Assembly: GCA_020854265.1 (NCBI GenBank)
Contig: JADZFU010000002.1
Span: 31,746 to 95,745, forward strand
DNA: 64,000 nucleotides
DNA from: Candidatus Uhrbacteria bacterium
GTDB lineage: Bacteria > Patescibacteriota > Patescibacteriia > 2-12-FULL-60-25
Reading direction: 5' to 3'
Shown here in pieces: positions 41,842 to 50,745 of the stretch; the stretch's first letter is position 1, and each line of letters opens with the position of its first letter. The notes beneath the pieces were generated by a model, which worked only from the letters and a program-made list of their open reading frames with translations, made no database searches and was not told the origin of the DNA. The translations under genes and the position numbers were made by a program.

Positions 41842-43977
41842 TTAGTTTGCTCTCTTGCAAAAATTCACAAACTCATCTTTAGTCAGAGTTTTTTCACTCC
41901 CTCCGGCGTACTGAAAAATCCGCCAACTTTCATCGCGCATGATTGGCAAGTAGAATATCTGCCCGGTTATTTTTGATGCTTGCTTAAACGCTTTTTTTAA
42001 TTCTTCTAATTTTGCTCTGTAGATGTTGTTATCAAAACCACCAGCTACAGTAGATGATATATTAACGCTTTTCACTTCAAAAATATGTATTCGATCAAAA
42101 CTGTCTTTCATTACAAAATCAGGATATGAGGAATGCAGTGCACCGAGATAATACTCAAACTTTATCGGCGAGTTCGCAACATAATTTTTACCCCACAAAT
42201 ATATTTGTTTTGCTTCTAATATTTCTGGCTCTTTTTTACCGAACAGATCAACAGCTCCGGCTTTTGGATTCTGCTTGCCAACAGTTACTCTTTTACCAAC
42301 TCGCGCAGCGCCAGCCGGTACATCATCTTTTACAAGGTCTTTTAAAATACTTGTCCACGCACGCTCCGCTTCGCTATCAAATGCAAACTTCTCTTTTCCG
42401 TCGTTTCGTTTCCATACCCAGTCGCCAATATCTACATAATTACCATTATCCGTATAATGTGAAGTCGGGGCAAAAGATACTTCTACCTCTTTTCCGTTTT
42501 CGTCTCTTACCACTTCCATGCTTTCTTCATAATCATTCACATAGTGACTGCTTTCACTTGCCACCGCCTCAATATTCTCCGCGAACTCACACCATTTTGC
42601 GTAAGTTGTCGCATAATTTTCGCCCATTTCTCGCACGCTGTTTTCGGCTTTTACAAAATCTCGCCACAAAGCAAAAATGGAACTCGGAGCAGGTACCACA
42701 GCTTGCTCTCTCAGGAAAGTCGCCAGATTAAAACTTGTCTTTTTCGTTAAAGGCTTTAGTCGTGTTGTTTTAATCCTGATCTCATCGGTAATGATTTTAC
42801 TATCCTGCCACAATTTCACACCAAAACTCTTTCGTAAATCTTCGGGAACAATCCCCCATATCCACGCGGTCATAGCAAGTTTTTGTGCTTCTTCTCCCAA
42901 CTCTTCAAAATCAAGTAGTCGCGGGTTGCGCCTTACTCGACCCATCACTTGTTCATCCAACTGTTTGCTCTTACTGTCCCGCATTTGGAAAAGCATACAC
43001 GCACGGGGAATATCCCACCCTTCGGTAATCACCATTTTGAAAATGATAATATCAATTGTGCTCGAGTTTTCTTTAGCATAATCTTTCCACTTGCTAACAG
43101 GCAGCTTTTTTGCCTTAAAAGTATCGTTCGTGTCGCACTGCTTCTCGTCATTGACAATCAGCATCCACTTCAAGTCTGCATGTTTAGCTTTTGCCAGCTC
43201 TTTTTTTATCTCGGCAATCTCCTCGTCCGCCTTGTCTTTGTTGCTAATCTGGATAATGAGGCAAGGGTTTACACCCAGCAGGTTGCGATAATCTTTTTTC
43301 ACTTCTGCAAACTTTTCAATCGGGTCCGCTACACTTATGTTTTGATCATCAATTAACTCAATATCTTTAATTAGTTTCGCATTCACTGCGTCATCATTTT
43401 TAATCTCTACATCAGGGTGTTGTCCGCGCGAAAGTTTTGGAGTAGCAGAATAGTTGTATATTTTAGTAAAAAACTTTTGCGATAGGTTGTCTAGATTATT
43501 CGTGGCAATATGGCATTCATCCTTGATCAAATAGACTTTTCTCTCTTTTCCTCCCAGCATCTGCCCGCTTGTCATATCATGCAAAAATCCTTCCATCGCC
43601 CCTTGCATGAGACGTCCGCGCTTTTTATACAAATCTCGGGGCAAAAGATACACATTGTATTCGGTTGGCACAAACAACCGTTCTTCACCTGCAACCTGGC
43701 TACTTATTAGGTACGGCTTTAATTCTGGAAAATTACCCTTAGCAGAATATTCTTGAAACTTCTCATAATTTTGTATGGCTAAATCACCTTTTGAAAGCGT
43801 GGATACGAGAAAAACCACATGTTTGTCCATAGACAAAATGCGGTTCATCATATCCGCCATCATATAGGTTTTACCACTTCCGGTAGGCGCCTTGAAAGTA
43901 ATCTCCTCTTGCTTAGAGGTGAGTTCAACAAGAGCTGAGACAGCGTTTTTTTGTAAGTCTATAGCTTCTTGCTTCAT
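41842..43977 (-). CDS. res: Type III restriction enzyme, Res subunit
   Basis: A 711-residue superfamily 2 translocase-nuclease. Walker A is FKAPTGSGKTY, the DEAD-type box is DECH in KDECHIATNN, motif III YSATPK, and the motif VI region MGRVRRNPR. The C-terminal PD-(D/E)XK nuclease reads YPDFVMKDSFDRIHIFEVKSV. It is shorter than EcoP15I/EcoP1I Res. With the Mod subunit, which ends 2 nt upstream, it cuts after ATP-driven communication between two unmethylated sites. DNA is visibly AT-richer than the neighbours, indicating horizontal transfer. Confidence 0.9.
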   Translation of the reverse strand: MKQEAIDLQKNAVSALVELTSKQEEITFKAPTGSGKTYMMADMMNRILSMDKHVVFLVSTLSKGDLAIQNYEKFQEYSAKGNFPELKPYLISSQVAGEERLFVPTEYNVYLLPRDLYKKRGRLMQGAMEGFLHDMTSGQMLGGKERKVYLIKDECHIATNNLDNLSQKFFTKIYNYSATPKLSRGQHPDVEIKNDDAVNAKLIKDIELIDDQNISVADPIEKFAEVKKDYRNLLGVNPCLIIQISNKDKADEEIAEIKKELAKAKHADLKWMLIVNDEKQCDTNDTFKAKKLPVSKWKDYAKENSSTIDIIIFKMVITEGWDIPRACMLFQMRDSKSKQLDEQVMGRVRRNPRLLDFEELGEEAQKLAMTAWIWGIVPEDLRKSFGVKLWQDSKIITDEIRIKTTRLKPLTKKTSFNLATFLREQAVVPAPSSIFALWRDFVKAENSVREMGENYATTYAKWCEFAENIEAVASESSHYVNDYEESMEVVRDENGKEVEVSFAPTSHYTDNGNYVDIGDWVWKRNDGKEKFAFDSEAERAWTSILKDLVKDDVPAGAARVGKRVTVGKQNPKAGAVDLFGKKEPEILEAKQIYLWGKNYVANSPIKFEYYLGALHSSYPDFVMKDSFDRIHIFEVKSVNISSTVAGGFDNNIYRAKLEELKKAFKQASKITGQIFYLPIMRDESWRIFQYAGGSEKTLTKDEFVNFCKRAN

Positions 43978-43979
43978 AA

Positions 43980-45608
43980 TTATTTGCCTTCAAGGGTTTT
44001 GGTGGTGCTTTCAAAATTTTCACACACCCATTTTATTTTTTCATTCACTCCGAGTTTTTCCTTGCCATATAATGTTTCGTCTATTTGCTTAAATGGTTCA
44101 TCAGAATACGGCGCCACCGTGGCAATATCGTAGACATCAAGGTTATCGCCGAGAGTCTTATTGTTTTCAATCCATTTAAAATCTTTATCACCATTTAAAG
44201 TTTTTCCAAGCATTATTCTGCGAAGTCTTTCAACAGTTATTTCGCTTAAAAGGTGTGGCCGTTTTAATTTGTCACACAAATTTATTTGTTTTTTTATTGT
44301 GCTTTCTTCTTTTTTATTATCAGCAATGACTAAAAGAGAATTATCTAAATTTTCATCTAATTGAACGCCAATAAAAATTCTTGCGCCTTCATCGTTTTGA
44401 TTCAATTCCAATACCGCTTGTCCTGTTGTCCCAGAACCCATGAAAAAGTCTAAAACAACCGCATTGTTATCTTGATATAATTCCAACAGTCTATAAATCA
44501 AATCGACAGGTTTAGGAAAATCAAACACTTCATCACCAAGTATGTCAACTACCATCTTTCTTCCAGTAATTGCAGTATGAACGTCAGTAAAAAGACTGCT
44601 TTGAATCAGCCAATTATTTGAATTGGGGAATATTTTTAGTCTCGGAACTCCGTCCCCGTTTTTTGAAAAATATATATCATTGTTTTTAATTGCTTCTTCA
44701 TACTCTTCTTTTGATAAAGTCCAGTTTCTTGTGTATGTTTTTCCCGTCGGGGTTGTTATTGTATAATATTTACTTCCTGTTGTTGATTTAATTCCATTTC
44801 TTGACATGTTTCCAGAAAACCATCCCCCACGAGGATCATTGTCAGGATTTGAAAAATCGCTTTCTATTTCAAAGTTTCTTTTAGAAGCATATTTTCCAAA
44901 AGATTTTTCACCCATAAAATATGCCAGTATGTATTCGTGTTCTTTTCTAACGGTTTTAGAGGCGGTTTTAACAAAAGAAGTTTCACTTTTATCTTGTAAG
45001 CACCATATATAGGTTTCTCCTTTGCTTTCACCGAATACCTCATCAAACAATCCTTTCACATACGCCTGATTTTTATCGTCAATACTACAAAAGATCACAC
45101 CATTATCACTCAAAAGCTGGTGGGCGAGGACAAGGCGCGGGTAAAGCATTGAAAGCAGATTGTCCCGCGTGATCGCATTCTCATAATTCGTCTCGGCAAA
45201 CTCGCCCATACTATCTTTGCCGTAAGGCGGATCAATATAGATCACATCAATCTTGCCACGGTATTCAATGAGGAGGTTGTGCAGGGCGTCATAGTTGTCG
45301 CCGATGATGAGCTTGTGCGTAAGCGCGTTTTTGTCTTGCACAAAACTCAACTTCTCATTTTTCTTGAAAAACTTAATCGTGTCGGTCATTTTCTCCAGTC
45401 GTTTGTCAAAATGAAAGCCGGTGCGTTTATAGGTGGTGCCGAGTTCAGCAATCATTATGGCCTCGTTGATGGTTTCGGCTTGCTCGATGAGTTTTTTCAA
45501 GAGGTCGGCATTCGTCTTTTCTATAATCTTGTCAGCAATACGCTTGTCTATCTCCGCAACAAGATCGTCTTTAACTTTTTTTATGTTGTTTGTCATAGAT
45601 TTTTCCAT
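43980..45608 (-). CDS. mod: Type III DNA methyltransferase, Mod subunit
   Basis: A 542-residue amino-methyltransferase of the beta order: the catalytic motif IV is VIYIDPPYGKD, and the SAM-binding FxGxG motif, LDFFMGSGTTGQAVLELN, comes later. The target recognition domain lies between them (about residues 190-350), the variable part that sets the recognition site, which cannot be predicted here. N-terminal 60 residues are helical. Mod alone modifies DNA; with Res it forms the restriction complex. AT-rich like res; divergent from pirin by 60 nt. Confidence 0.92.
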   Translation of the reverse strand: MEKSMTNNIKKVKDDLVAEIDKRIADKIIEKTNADLLKKLIEQAETINEAIMIAELGTTYKRTGFHFDKRLEKMTDTIKFFKKNEKLSFVQDKNALTHKLIIGDNYDALHNLLIEYRGKIDVIYIDPPYGKDSMGEFAETNYENAITRDNLLSMLYPRLVLAHQLLSDNGVIFCSIDDKNQAYVKGLFDEVFGESKGETYIWCLQDKSETSFVKTASKTVRKEHEYILAYFMGEKSFGKYASKRNFEIESDFSNPDNDPRGGWFSGNMSRNGIKSTTGSKYYTITTPTGKTYTRNWTLSKEEYEEAIKNNDIYFSKNGDGVPRLKIFPNSNNWLIQSSLFTDVHTAITGRKMVVDILGDEVFDFPKPVDLIYRLLELYQDNNAVVLDFFMGSGTTGQAVLELNQNDEGARIFIGVQLDENLDNSLLVIADNKKEESTIKKQINLCDKLKRPHLLSEITVERLRRIMLGKTLNGDKDFKWIENNKTLGDNLDVYDIATVAPYSDEPFKQIDETLYGKEKLGVNEKIKWVCENFESTTKTLEGK

Positions 45609-45668
45609 ACTTTAGATCCTGACCATTATCACTTCCCCGCCCACACTTTACAAGCTACCCTCATCCCC

Positions 45669-46376
45669 ATGCCCTCCCTCTTTCACCCCTCCTCCTCTCG
45701 AGGCTTCCGGAACCACGACTGGCTGCAAACCGCTCATAGTTTTAGCTTTGCTAATTACTGGGATCCAAACAAAATGGGTTTTGGGGTTTTGAGGGTATTG
45801 AATGACGACACGATCGGGCCGGGGCAGGGTTTTGATCTGCATCCGCATCGGGATATGGAGATTGTGACCATTCCCCTGTCCGGCACGCTCAAACATGAAG
45901 ACAATAAAGGCAATATGGGCGTCATCGGGCCGGGGGCTGTGCAGGTCATGAGTGCGGGCACGGGAATCGTGCATTCGGAGTTTAATGCATCCGAGACCGA
46001 GCCTGTGTCTTTATTGCAGCTGTGGGTCGAGACGGATGCGCTGGATCATGATCCGCGGTATGAAGATCGGAAGTTCCCGAATGCGGAAAAGAATACGCTC
46101 CAGCTCTTGGTTTCGCCGGATGGACGCGACGGATCACTCATGATCCATCAACAAGCGTTTTTCTCTCTTGGTGATTTTACTGCGGGTACGAGTAGCGAAT
46201 ATGGAATGACCAATAGTGGAAACGGGGTGTATGTTTTTGTGATCGAGGGTGAAATCGAGGTCGAGGGAAAAACACTCAAGAAGCGCGATGCGCTTGGTGT
46301 TTGGGGAGAAAAAGAAATTGATTTGAAATTCAAAGCGGATTCAAAAGTCCTGCTGGTTGAGGTGCCGATGGAATAA
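45669..46376 (+). CDS. Pirin-family cupin protein
   Basis: The real start is ATG 45669, giving 235 residues, the normal pirin length; the 365-residue track ORF runs back through mod. The metal-binding bicupin motifs are clear: FDLHPHRDMEIVTIPLSG, GTGIVHSEFNASE and VSLLQLWVETD. Bacterial pirins of the YhhW type have quercetinase-like activity in vitro, but the physiological substrate is unclear. It converges with tspO, the stops being 3 nt apart. Confidence 0.9.
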   Translation: MPSLFHPSSSRGFRNHDWLQTAHSFSFANYWDPNKMGFGVLRVLNDDTIGPGQGFDLHPHRDMEIVTIPLSGTLKHEDNKGNMGVIGPGAVQVMSAGTGIVHSEFNASETEPVSLLQLWVETDALDHDPRYEDRKFPNAEKNTLQLLVSPDGRDGSLMIHQQAFFSLGDFTAGTSSEYGMTNSGNGVYVFVIEGEIEVEGKTLKKRDALGVWGEKEIDLKFKADSKVLLVEVPME

Positions 46377-46379
46377 CCG

Positions 46380-46856
46380 TTAATTCAGGAGCCAAATAGA
46401 GAGGTTGAGATACGAGGCAAATGTTACCCATGCAAGATATGGCGCCAGCAGGTATGCCGCGGGACGAGAAAGTTTTTGAAAAAGAACTATCGTCCAAATA
46501 ATGGACAGCCAGAGCAGGACAATATCGAGGAAAGCAAGGCCCGGATTTTGTAGTCCAAAGAAAAACATCGACCACAAAATATTCAGTCCGAGCTGAAGCC
46601 CAAACACGGACAATGCTTCTTGTACGTCTTTGCGCTTCCATCCCTTCTGCCAAATCAAGAATGCCGCAATTCCCATGAGTATGTAGAGCACGGTCCATAC
46701 CGGACCAAAAACCCACGAGGGCGGGTTAAGTGCTGGCTTGGTTAAACTTGAATACCAAATCGGGAGCGAAGCGCTTGTGAATATCGAACCAATGGCGGCC
46801 GCTATCAGGCAGACAGCGATAGAGAAAAAACAGGCAATAATATCTTGGCGCTTCAT
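46380..46856 (-). CDS. tspO: TspO/MBR-family tryptophan-rich sensory protein
   Basis: 158 residues with five membrane helices and the family signature: WYSSLTKPALNPPSWVFGPVWTVLYILMG, QLGLNILWSMFFFG and YLAWVTFASYLNLSIW. TspO binds porphyrins and other hydrophobic ligands in membranes; its role in this lineage is unknown. It is the last gene of the - strand run that begins at 50726. Confidence 0.94.
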   Translation of the reverse strand: MKRQDIIACFFSIAVCLIAAAIGSIFTSASLPIWYSSLTKPALNPPSWVFGPVWTVLYILMGIAAFLIWQKGWKRKDVQEALSVFGLQLGLNILWSMFFFGLQNPGLAFLDIVLLWLSIIWTIVLFQKLSRPAAYLLAPYLAWVTFASYLNLSIWLLN

Positions 46857-46866
46857 ATGTTGATGG

Positions 46867-47280
46867 CTATCCCAAAGCCTTACGCAATCTCTCCCCCATC
46901 TCTTTTAACGAAGACGGTTCTGCTGGTTTTCCGTGCCACAATTCATATCCGTCGTTTTCGTGGCGCGGAATGACGTGGAAATGGAGATGGAAAACTTTTT
47001 GTCCGGCGATCTCACCATTGTTCTGATGGAGATTGATGCCACTTGCACCGGTTGCCTCTTTTACGGCCTTGGCGACTTTTTGCACGCCTTGGATGACATG
47101 CGCGAGAATTTGCGGATCGGTATCAAGCAGGCCTTCGGACCAGATTTTCGGGACAACGAGAGTGTGGCCGGGATTTACGGGAGCGATGTCGAGAAATGCA
47201 AACACGTGGTCGTCTTCATAGACTTTTTCACACGGGATTTCGCCGGCAATAATTTTTTTGAATAGTTCAGTGTTTTGCAT
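46867..47280 (-). CDS. HIT-family nucleotide hydrolase/transferase
   Basis: 137 residues. The histidine triad is HLHFHVIPRH, preceded by FAFLDIAPVNPGHTLVVPK and NLHQNNGEIAGQKVFH, as in Hint-type proteins. These hydrolyse AMP-lysine-like phosphoramidates or dinucleoside polyphosphates. Intact and standard length. It starts 1 nt after the membrane-protein gene upstream. Confidence 0.93.
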   Translation of the reverse strand: MQNTELFKKIIAGEIPCEKVYEDDHVFAFLDIAPVNPGHTLVVPKIWSEGLLDTDPQILAHVIQGVQKVAKAVKEATGASGINLHQNNGEIAGQKVFHLHFHVIPRHENDGYELWHGKPAEPSSLKEMGERLRKALG

Positions 47281-47281
47281 A

Positions 47282-47731
47282 TTAATTCATGAAGATTGAA
47301 ACCTCTTCTTCAACTTCTATCACCTTGATTGTGTCTCCTCTTTTAAGAGAGGGTCCATCCTGTTTTTGGACTGGATTCCCGCCTTCGCGGGAATGACATA
47401 AGGCAATTACAACAAGAACAATGAGTCCGGCAAAGGCGGCGAAGATGAGACGCGAGGCGATCCCGCCTTCCCAGAGGGCGAGGAAGAGGTATCCGATAAG
47501 GAGAAGTGCGGACGGGATCAGGAGTGCGAGCCGCGTCCAAAGGGATCGGCTATGAATTGCGGGAGATAAGAGGCAGACAATAAGTGTCGTGATGACCAAA
47601 ATATGGAGATTGAAATACGGCAAAATGGATCCGGGTAAAGCGATTTCATAAGCGACTAAGACAAAACATAGAGCGGCCAGCGCGGCAGCGCACTGCTGAT
47701 AGAGATATGCGAGCCAGTATTTTATGGCCAT
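47282..47731 (-). CDS. Small membrane protein carrying a palindromic-repeat insertion
   Basis: 149 residues with about four membrane helices (roughly 12-32, 40-60, 68-90, 95-112). The segment CHSREGGNPVQ after the last helix is the translation of the 27-bp dispersed palindrome (47371-47397), so the C terminus from there is partly repeat-derived. The gene overlaps the one upstream by 10 nt. No family recognised. Confidence 0.6.
   Translation of the reverse strand: MAIKYWLAYLYQQCAAALAALCFVLVAYEIALPGSILPYFNLHILVITTLIVCLLSPAIHSRSLWTRLALLIPSALLLIGYLFLALWEGGIASRLIFAAFAGLIVLVVIALCHSREGGNPVQKQDGPSLKRGDTIKVIEVEEEVSIFMN
47371..47397 (-). repeat. Dispersed palindromic repeat, copy 2 (inside a CDS)
   Basis: CTGGATTCCCGCCTTCGCGGGAATGAC; identical over its whole length to the copy at 49779. 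Lies in the 3' part of the gene 47282-47731, in frame. Confidence 0.85.
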
Positions 47732-49185
47732 AGACGCTGGATTGCAGAACGCGCTTCGCGCTTCATGGTTTCAAAAAAGGCTGGCCATGACAAAGGAGGG
47801 CGGCGATACTCGAGCGAGGCGTAGCGAATATCGAAGGCTCCGGCACGGGAGATCATCCCGGGCAGCCCGAGGACGAATTTTAATTCTCGAGTATCAAAAA
47901 GCGAATAGCTCGTGGTCACGCGCCACCAGCCATCGCCCAAATCAGTCGGCTGCTGATACGGAGTGAGAACGGCCGTAATCCCCTCATTGGCAGGGTCCGC
48001 ATCGGCAGTGAGCCGTCGCGGATACGGGAGAAAGTTGATATCAGGATCAAGAGAGAAATATCCATCGCCAATAAATCGGATGGTGCCGGCCGGAGCCTCG
48101 AGCCTCGCAAATCCGCTCCGGTCGGTACCGCGTCGGGAGAGGACAAAAGGAGTATGCGTTTTGCCGACACGCACCGTGGTTTGGCCGAGCGTTACATCTT
48201 GAACGCCCTCTTTGTGGAATGTCTCGGCAACTGCATGGATGGAATTCGTCCAAGCAATGGCCGGAATGATGTCGGGCTTCCATCCGACATTGTCTCCAAA
48301 AAATATACGCGGACCGATGACCCAGCGCGGATGCTCGGTGCGAATTTCGCGGATGAAAAAGTCATCGTCCGCGATAAAAGACAGGCGGTAAATCCCGGGC
48401 TTAAGATTGTCGATGCGTATGGTTTTTTCTACGTCCGCACTTGGCCGGTTATCTGCAATACCGCTGAGATTCACAGCTTCGGTCCAAATTAATTCATCGC
48501 CATGCATGAGACGGAAGGCGGCGGTGTTTTTTCCTTCTTTATTGCGGTTTACGTCTTGGACGACAAAACGGAAGCGGATGGAGTTGTCCACCGGAACAAC
48601 ATGAAAGTCGTGAGATCCGCGCAAGGAGATTTCGTAGGTTTTTTCGGCTATCGGACGGTCGGACAAAGCGGGCTCGGTGGCCGTGGCGTACCAAACCATC
48701 AGCTTGGAAAAGTCTTGGGAGAGAAGCTCGCTATCGGCAAAGCCCTCTCGGACAAAACCGCGTGCTGATCCGAGTGAGACCGGGCGCCAGCCTCGAGATA
48801 AAGCCTCGCTCCAAAGCGGATGCATTTCGAAATTGAAATTCGCTTCGTCGCGGAGCAAGCCCAATTCGGCAAGCGGCTGTCGGATGGAGCGGGTTTCAAA
48901 CGAGATATCCAGTTGGTCATAGGCACCAGGGAGGCGCGCCGAACCATAGACCGGTTCGGCGATAATACGCTGCCCTGTCCAGCCTTCGGGCTGGAGACCG
49001 GGCGATGTTACACGCTCTCCCGGCTCGAATGGATTGAACCAGGGACTCTTTCCCTCAAAGACGAAGGAGAATTGCGCAATACCATTTGGCGGAAATCGCT
49101 GGGACACGATCAATGCGCCCAGACCGATGACGACGGACCAGGCGATAAAGATGGCGAGCCATCTAGACCATAACGGGAGCTTCAT
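47722..49185 (-). CDS. Membrane-anchored extracytoplasmic protein, unknown family
   Basis: ATG 49185 overlaps the stop of the upstream glycosyltransferase gene by ATGA and begins MKLPLWSRW followed by a membrane helix, so it is chosen over 49263. The 487-residue product is mostly beta-rich and extracytoplasmic (for example KTIRIDNLKPGIYRLSFIADD, FDIRYASLEYRRP near the end), possibly a carbohydrate-related sandwich fold, but I recognise no family. Coupling to a PMT/ArnT-like gene suggests a role in surface glycan or glycoprotein assembly. Confidence 0.6.
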   Translation of the reverse strand: MKLPLWSRWLAIFIAWSVVIGLGALIVSQRFPPNGIAQFSFVFEGKSPWFNPFEPGERVTSPGLQPEGWTGQRIIAEPVYGSARLPGAYDQLDISFETRSIRQPLAELGLLRDEANFNFEMHPLWSEALSRGWRPVSLGSARGFVREGFADSELLSQDFSKLMVWYATATEPALSDRPIAEKTYEISLRGSHDFHVVPVDNSIRFRFVVQDVNRNKEGKNTAAFRLMHGDELIWTEAVNLSGIADNRPSADVEKTIRIDNLKPGIYRLSFIADDDFFIREIRTEHPRWVIGPRIFFGDNVGWKPDIIPAIAWTNSIHAVAETFHKEGVQDVTLGQTTVRVGKTHTPFVLSRRGTDRSGFARLEAPAGTIRFIGDGYFSLDPDINFLPYPRRLTADADPANEGITAVLTPYQQPTDLGDGWWRVTTSYSLFDTRELKFVLGLPGMISRAGAFDIRYASLEYRRPPLSWPAFFETMKREARSAIQRLWP

Positions 49186-50726
49186 TTGATCGGCTGGAGA
49201 CGGTACAAAACCTCGCGGCTGTCGGCATATAGCTCGACAGGCTCTAATCCGGCTTTGCGCCATTCATCGCGCTGGCTTTGCGACAGCGAGCGCGTAAATA
49301 ATCCGATGCCTATTTTGGATGAATCGCGGCCCAAACGCGCGATTGTCTCCATGTCTGGCGACGGCGACCATGCGCGAAAATCCGGAAAGAAGATTTTATC
49401 CGAGCGGTCAGAAATAATCACGTCTTCAGGCTTGAAAAACTCTTTGGCCTTTTCATTGATACGATCGTAGCGCGCTATCTCCGGCTGAACGTTGAGCAAG
49501 CCCTCGCTATCGGCCGCATACGCTTGAAAGACTCCGGCAAAGACGAGAATGAGCGCCATGAGACCTATGATGATGCGGCCATTGCGGCGCGATTGAATGA
49601 TTGTATAGAGCCAAGCAAATACTCCGCCGGACAAAACACCGAGCGGCAGCAGATAACGGATGAAGGAATTGCCGACCGTCGGTATCCCTTGGATATTATC
49701 GGCGTACCGGCCATTGCCGTAATAGAGAATTAAGAAGAGACAAGACCAGATAACCAAAAGCGGTACATGTTTTTTAGACTGGATTCCCGCCTTCGCGGGA
49801 ATGACATAGGTAACTACAAATGCGACCAAAAGCGGCACCATCCATGGGAAAAGCGGGCCGAGCAAAAAATGGTAGCTATTCCAGATAATATTTCGGAGGC
49901 TGAGGCCGAAAGGCAGAAAGGCAGGGTTTTGAGGCGCGCTCGAGACAACCGCTACGGCATATGGATCGGGATTTCCTCGTATGAAGTATCCAATGCCAAA
50001 TACGCTCCCGTAGGTAACTTGGGCCTGCCATGCCAAAGGCAGCCAGGCGATCAGTATGCCAAGACAGAAGAGAAGAAGTTGCTTGCGCGTAGGACGCCAC
50101 TCTCTTCCAAAATAAATGAACCAAGGAAGTATCCAAATAATCTCTACCGGACGAATCGCGAGCGTTGTTGATACGAGAAGACCGGCAATGAATACATGCC
50201 ACGGTTTTTTCATCACGGACAAAATCCAACAAGACCAGATCACAAGCGCGATCAGGCCGGCATTCGGAAAGAGCGAACGATTTGCGTATAAAATCAAGGC
50301 AGGCGTGGAGAATGCGATGAGAGTACCGAGCTCGGCGGCATTGGTCCCAAGCGGACGAAGAATGCGGTAGAACGGATAAATCGCGGACAAGATAACCAAC
50401 ATGGCCGCGAATGAAATCCAGCTTGGTCCGGTTATTCTTATGAGTAATGAATTGATCCAAGGCCAGCCCATAAATCCGACCGGAACTATGGCATCGAATC
50501 GCGTGATCCAGCTACGCGGATGCAGACCAGGAAACTTCCAGGCCAAAGGCTCGGATAAAGACACACTCCCCTTTTTTGTCCACTCCAAAGCCGAGACAGC
50601 TACCGCGGTTTCATCCGGTGAAAGATAGCGGTCAGAGCCGCGTATAGGTAAATAGGAAAAGAGCCCGCCAAATAAACAAAAAAGCGCGGCAAGTCCGAGC
50701 CATTCACGTTTTCCCATGCGCTCCAT
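49182..50726 (-). CDS. Polytopic glycosyltransferase (PMT/ArnT-like, GT-C fold)
   Basis: 514 residues with ten or more membrane helices and the GT-C features: an N-terminal periplasmic loop with the acidic pair in YLSPDETAVAVSALEW, a first helix at residues 9-27 and a soluble C-terminal tail (about 110 residues). Such enzymes transfer sugars from polyprenyl phosphate donors. VIPAKAGIQ at about residue 310 is the translation of an inserted 27-bp palindrome in a loop between helices. A start at the fourth codon (ATG 50717) is also possible. First gene of the run to tspO; divergent from the 50746 gene by 19 nt. Confidence 0.75.
   Translation of the reverse strand: MERMGKREWLGLAALFCLFGGLFSYLPIRGSDRYLSPDETAVAVSALEWTKKGSVSLSEPLAWKFPGLHPRSWITRFDAIVPVGFMGWPWINSLLIRITGPSWISFAAMLVILSAIYPFYRILRPLGTNAAELGTLIAFSTPALILYANRSLFPNAGLIALVIWSCWILSVMKKPWHVFIAGLLVSTTLAIRPVEIIWILPWFIYFGREWRPTRKQLLLFCLGILIAWLPLAWQAQVTYGSVFGIGYFIRGNPDPYAVAVVSSAPQNPAFLPFGLSLRNIIWNSYHFLLGPLFPWMVPLLVAFVVTYVIPAKAGIQSKKHVPLLVIWSCLFLILYYGNGRYADNIQGIPTVGNSFIRYLLPLGVLSGGVFAWLYTIIQSRRNGRIIIGLMALILVFAGVFQAYAADSEGLLNVQPEIARYDRINEKAKEFFKPEDVIISDRSDKIFFPDFRAWSPSPDMETIARLGRDSSKIGIGLFTRSLSQSQRDEWRKAGLEPVELYADSREVLYRLQPIK
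49779..49805 (-). repeat. Dispersed palindromic repeat, copy 3 (inside a CDS)
   Basis: CTGGATTCCCGCCTTCGCGGGAATGAC, identical to the copy at 47371. It is read in the frame that gives VIPAKAGIQ within the membrane glycosyltransferase. Confidence 0.88.
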
Positions 50727-50745
50727 ATCATGCTAACCTTAACCT

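Noticed and set aside
45279-45668. N-terminal extension of the pirin ORF
   Set aside because: This part is antisense to mod; pirin homologues begin at the 45669 Met and have this length.
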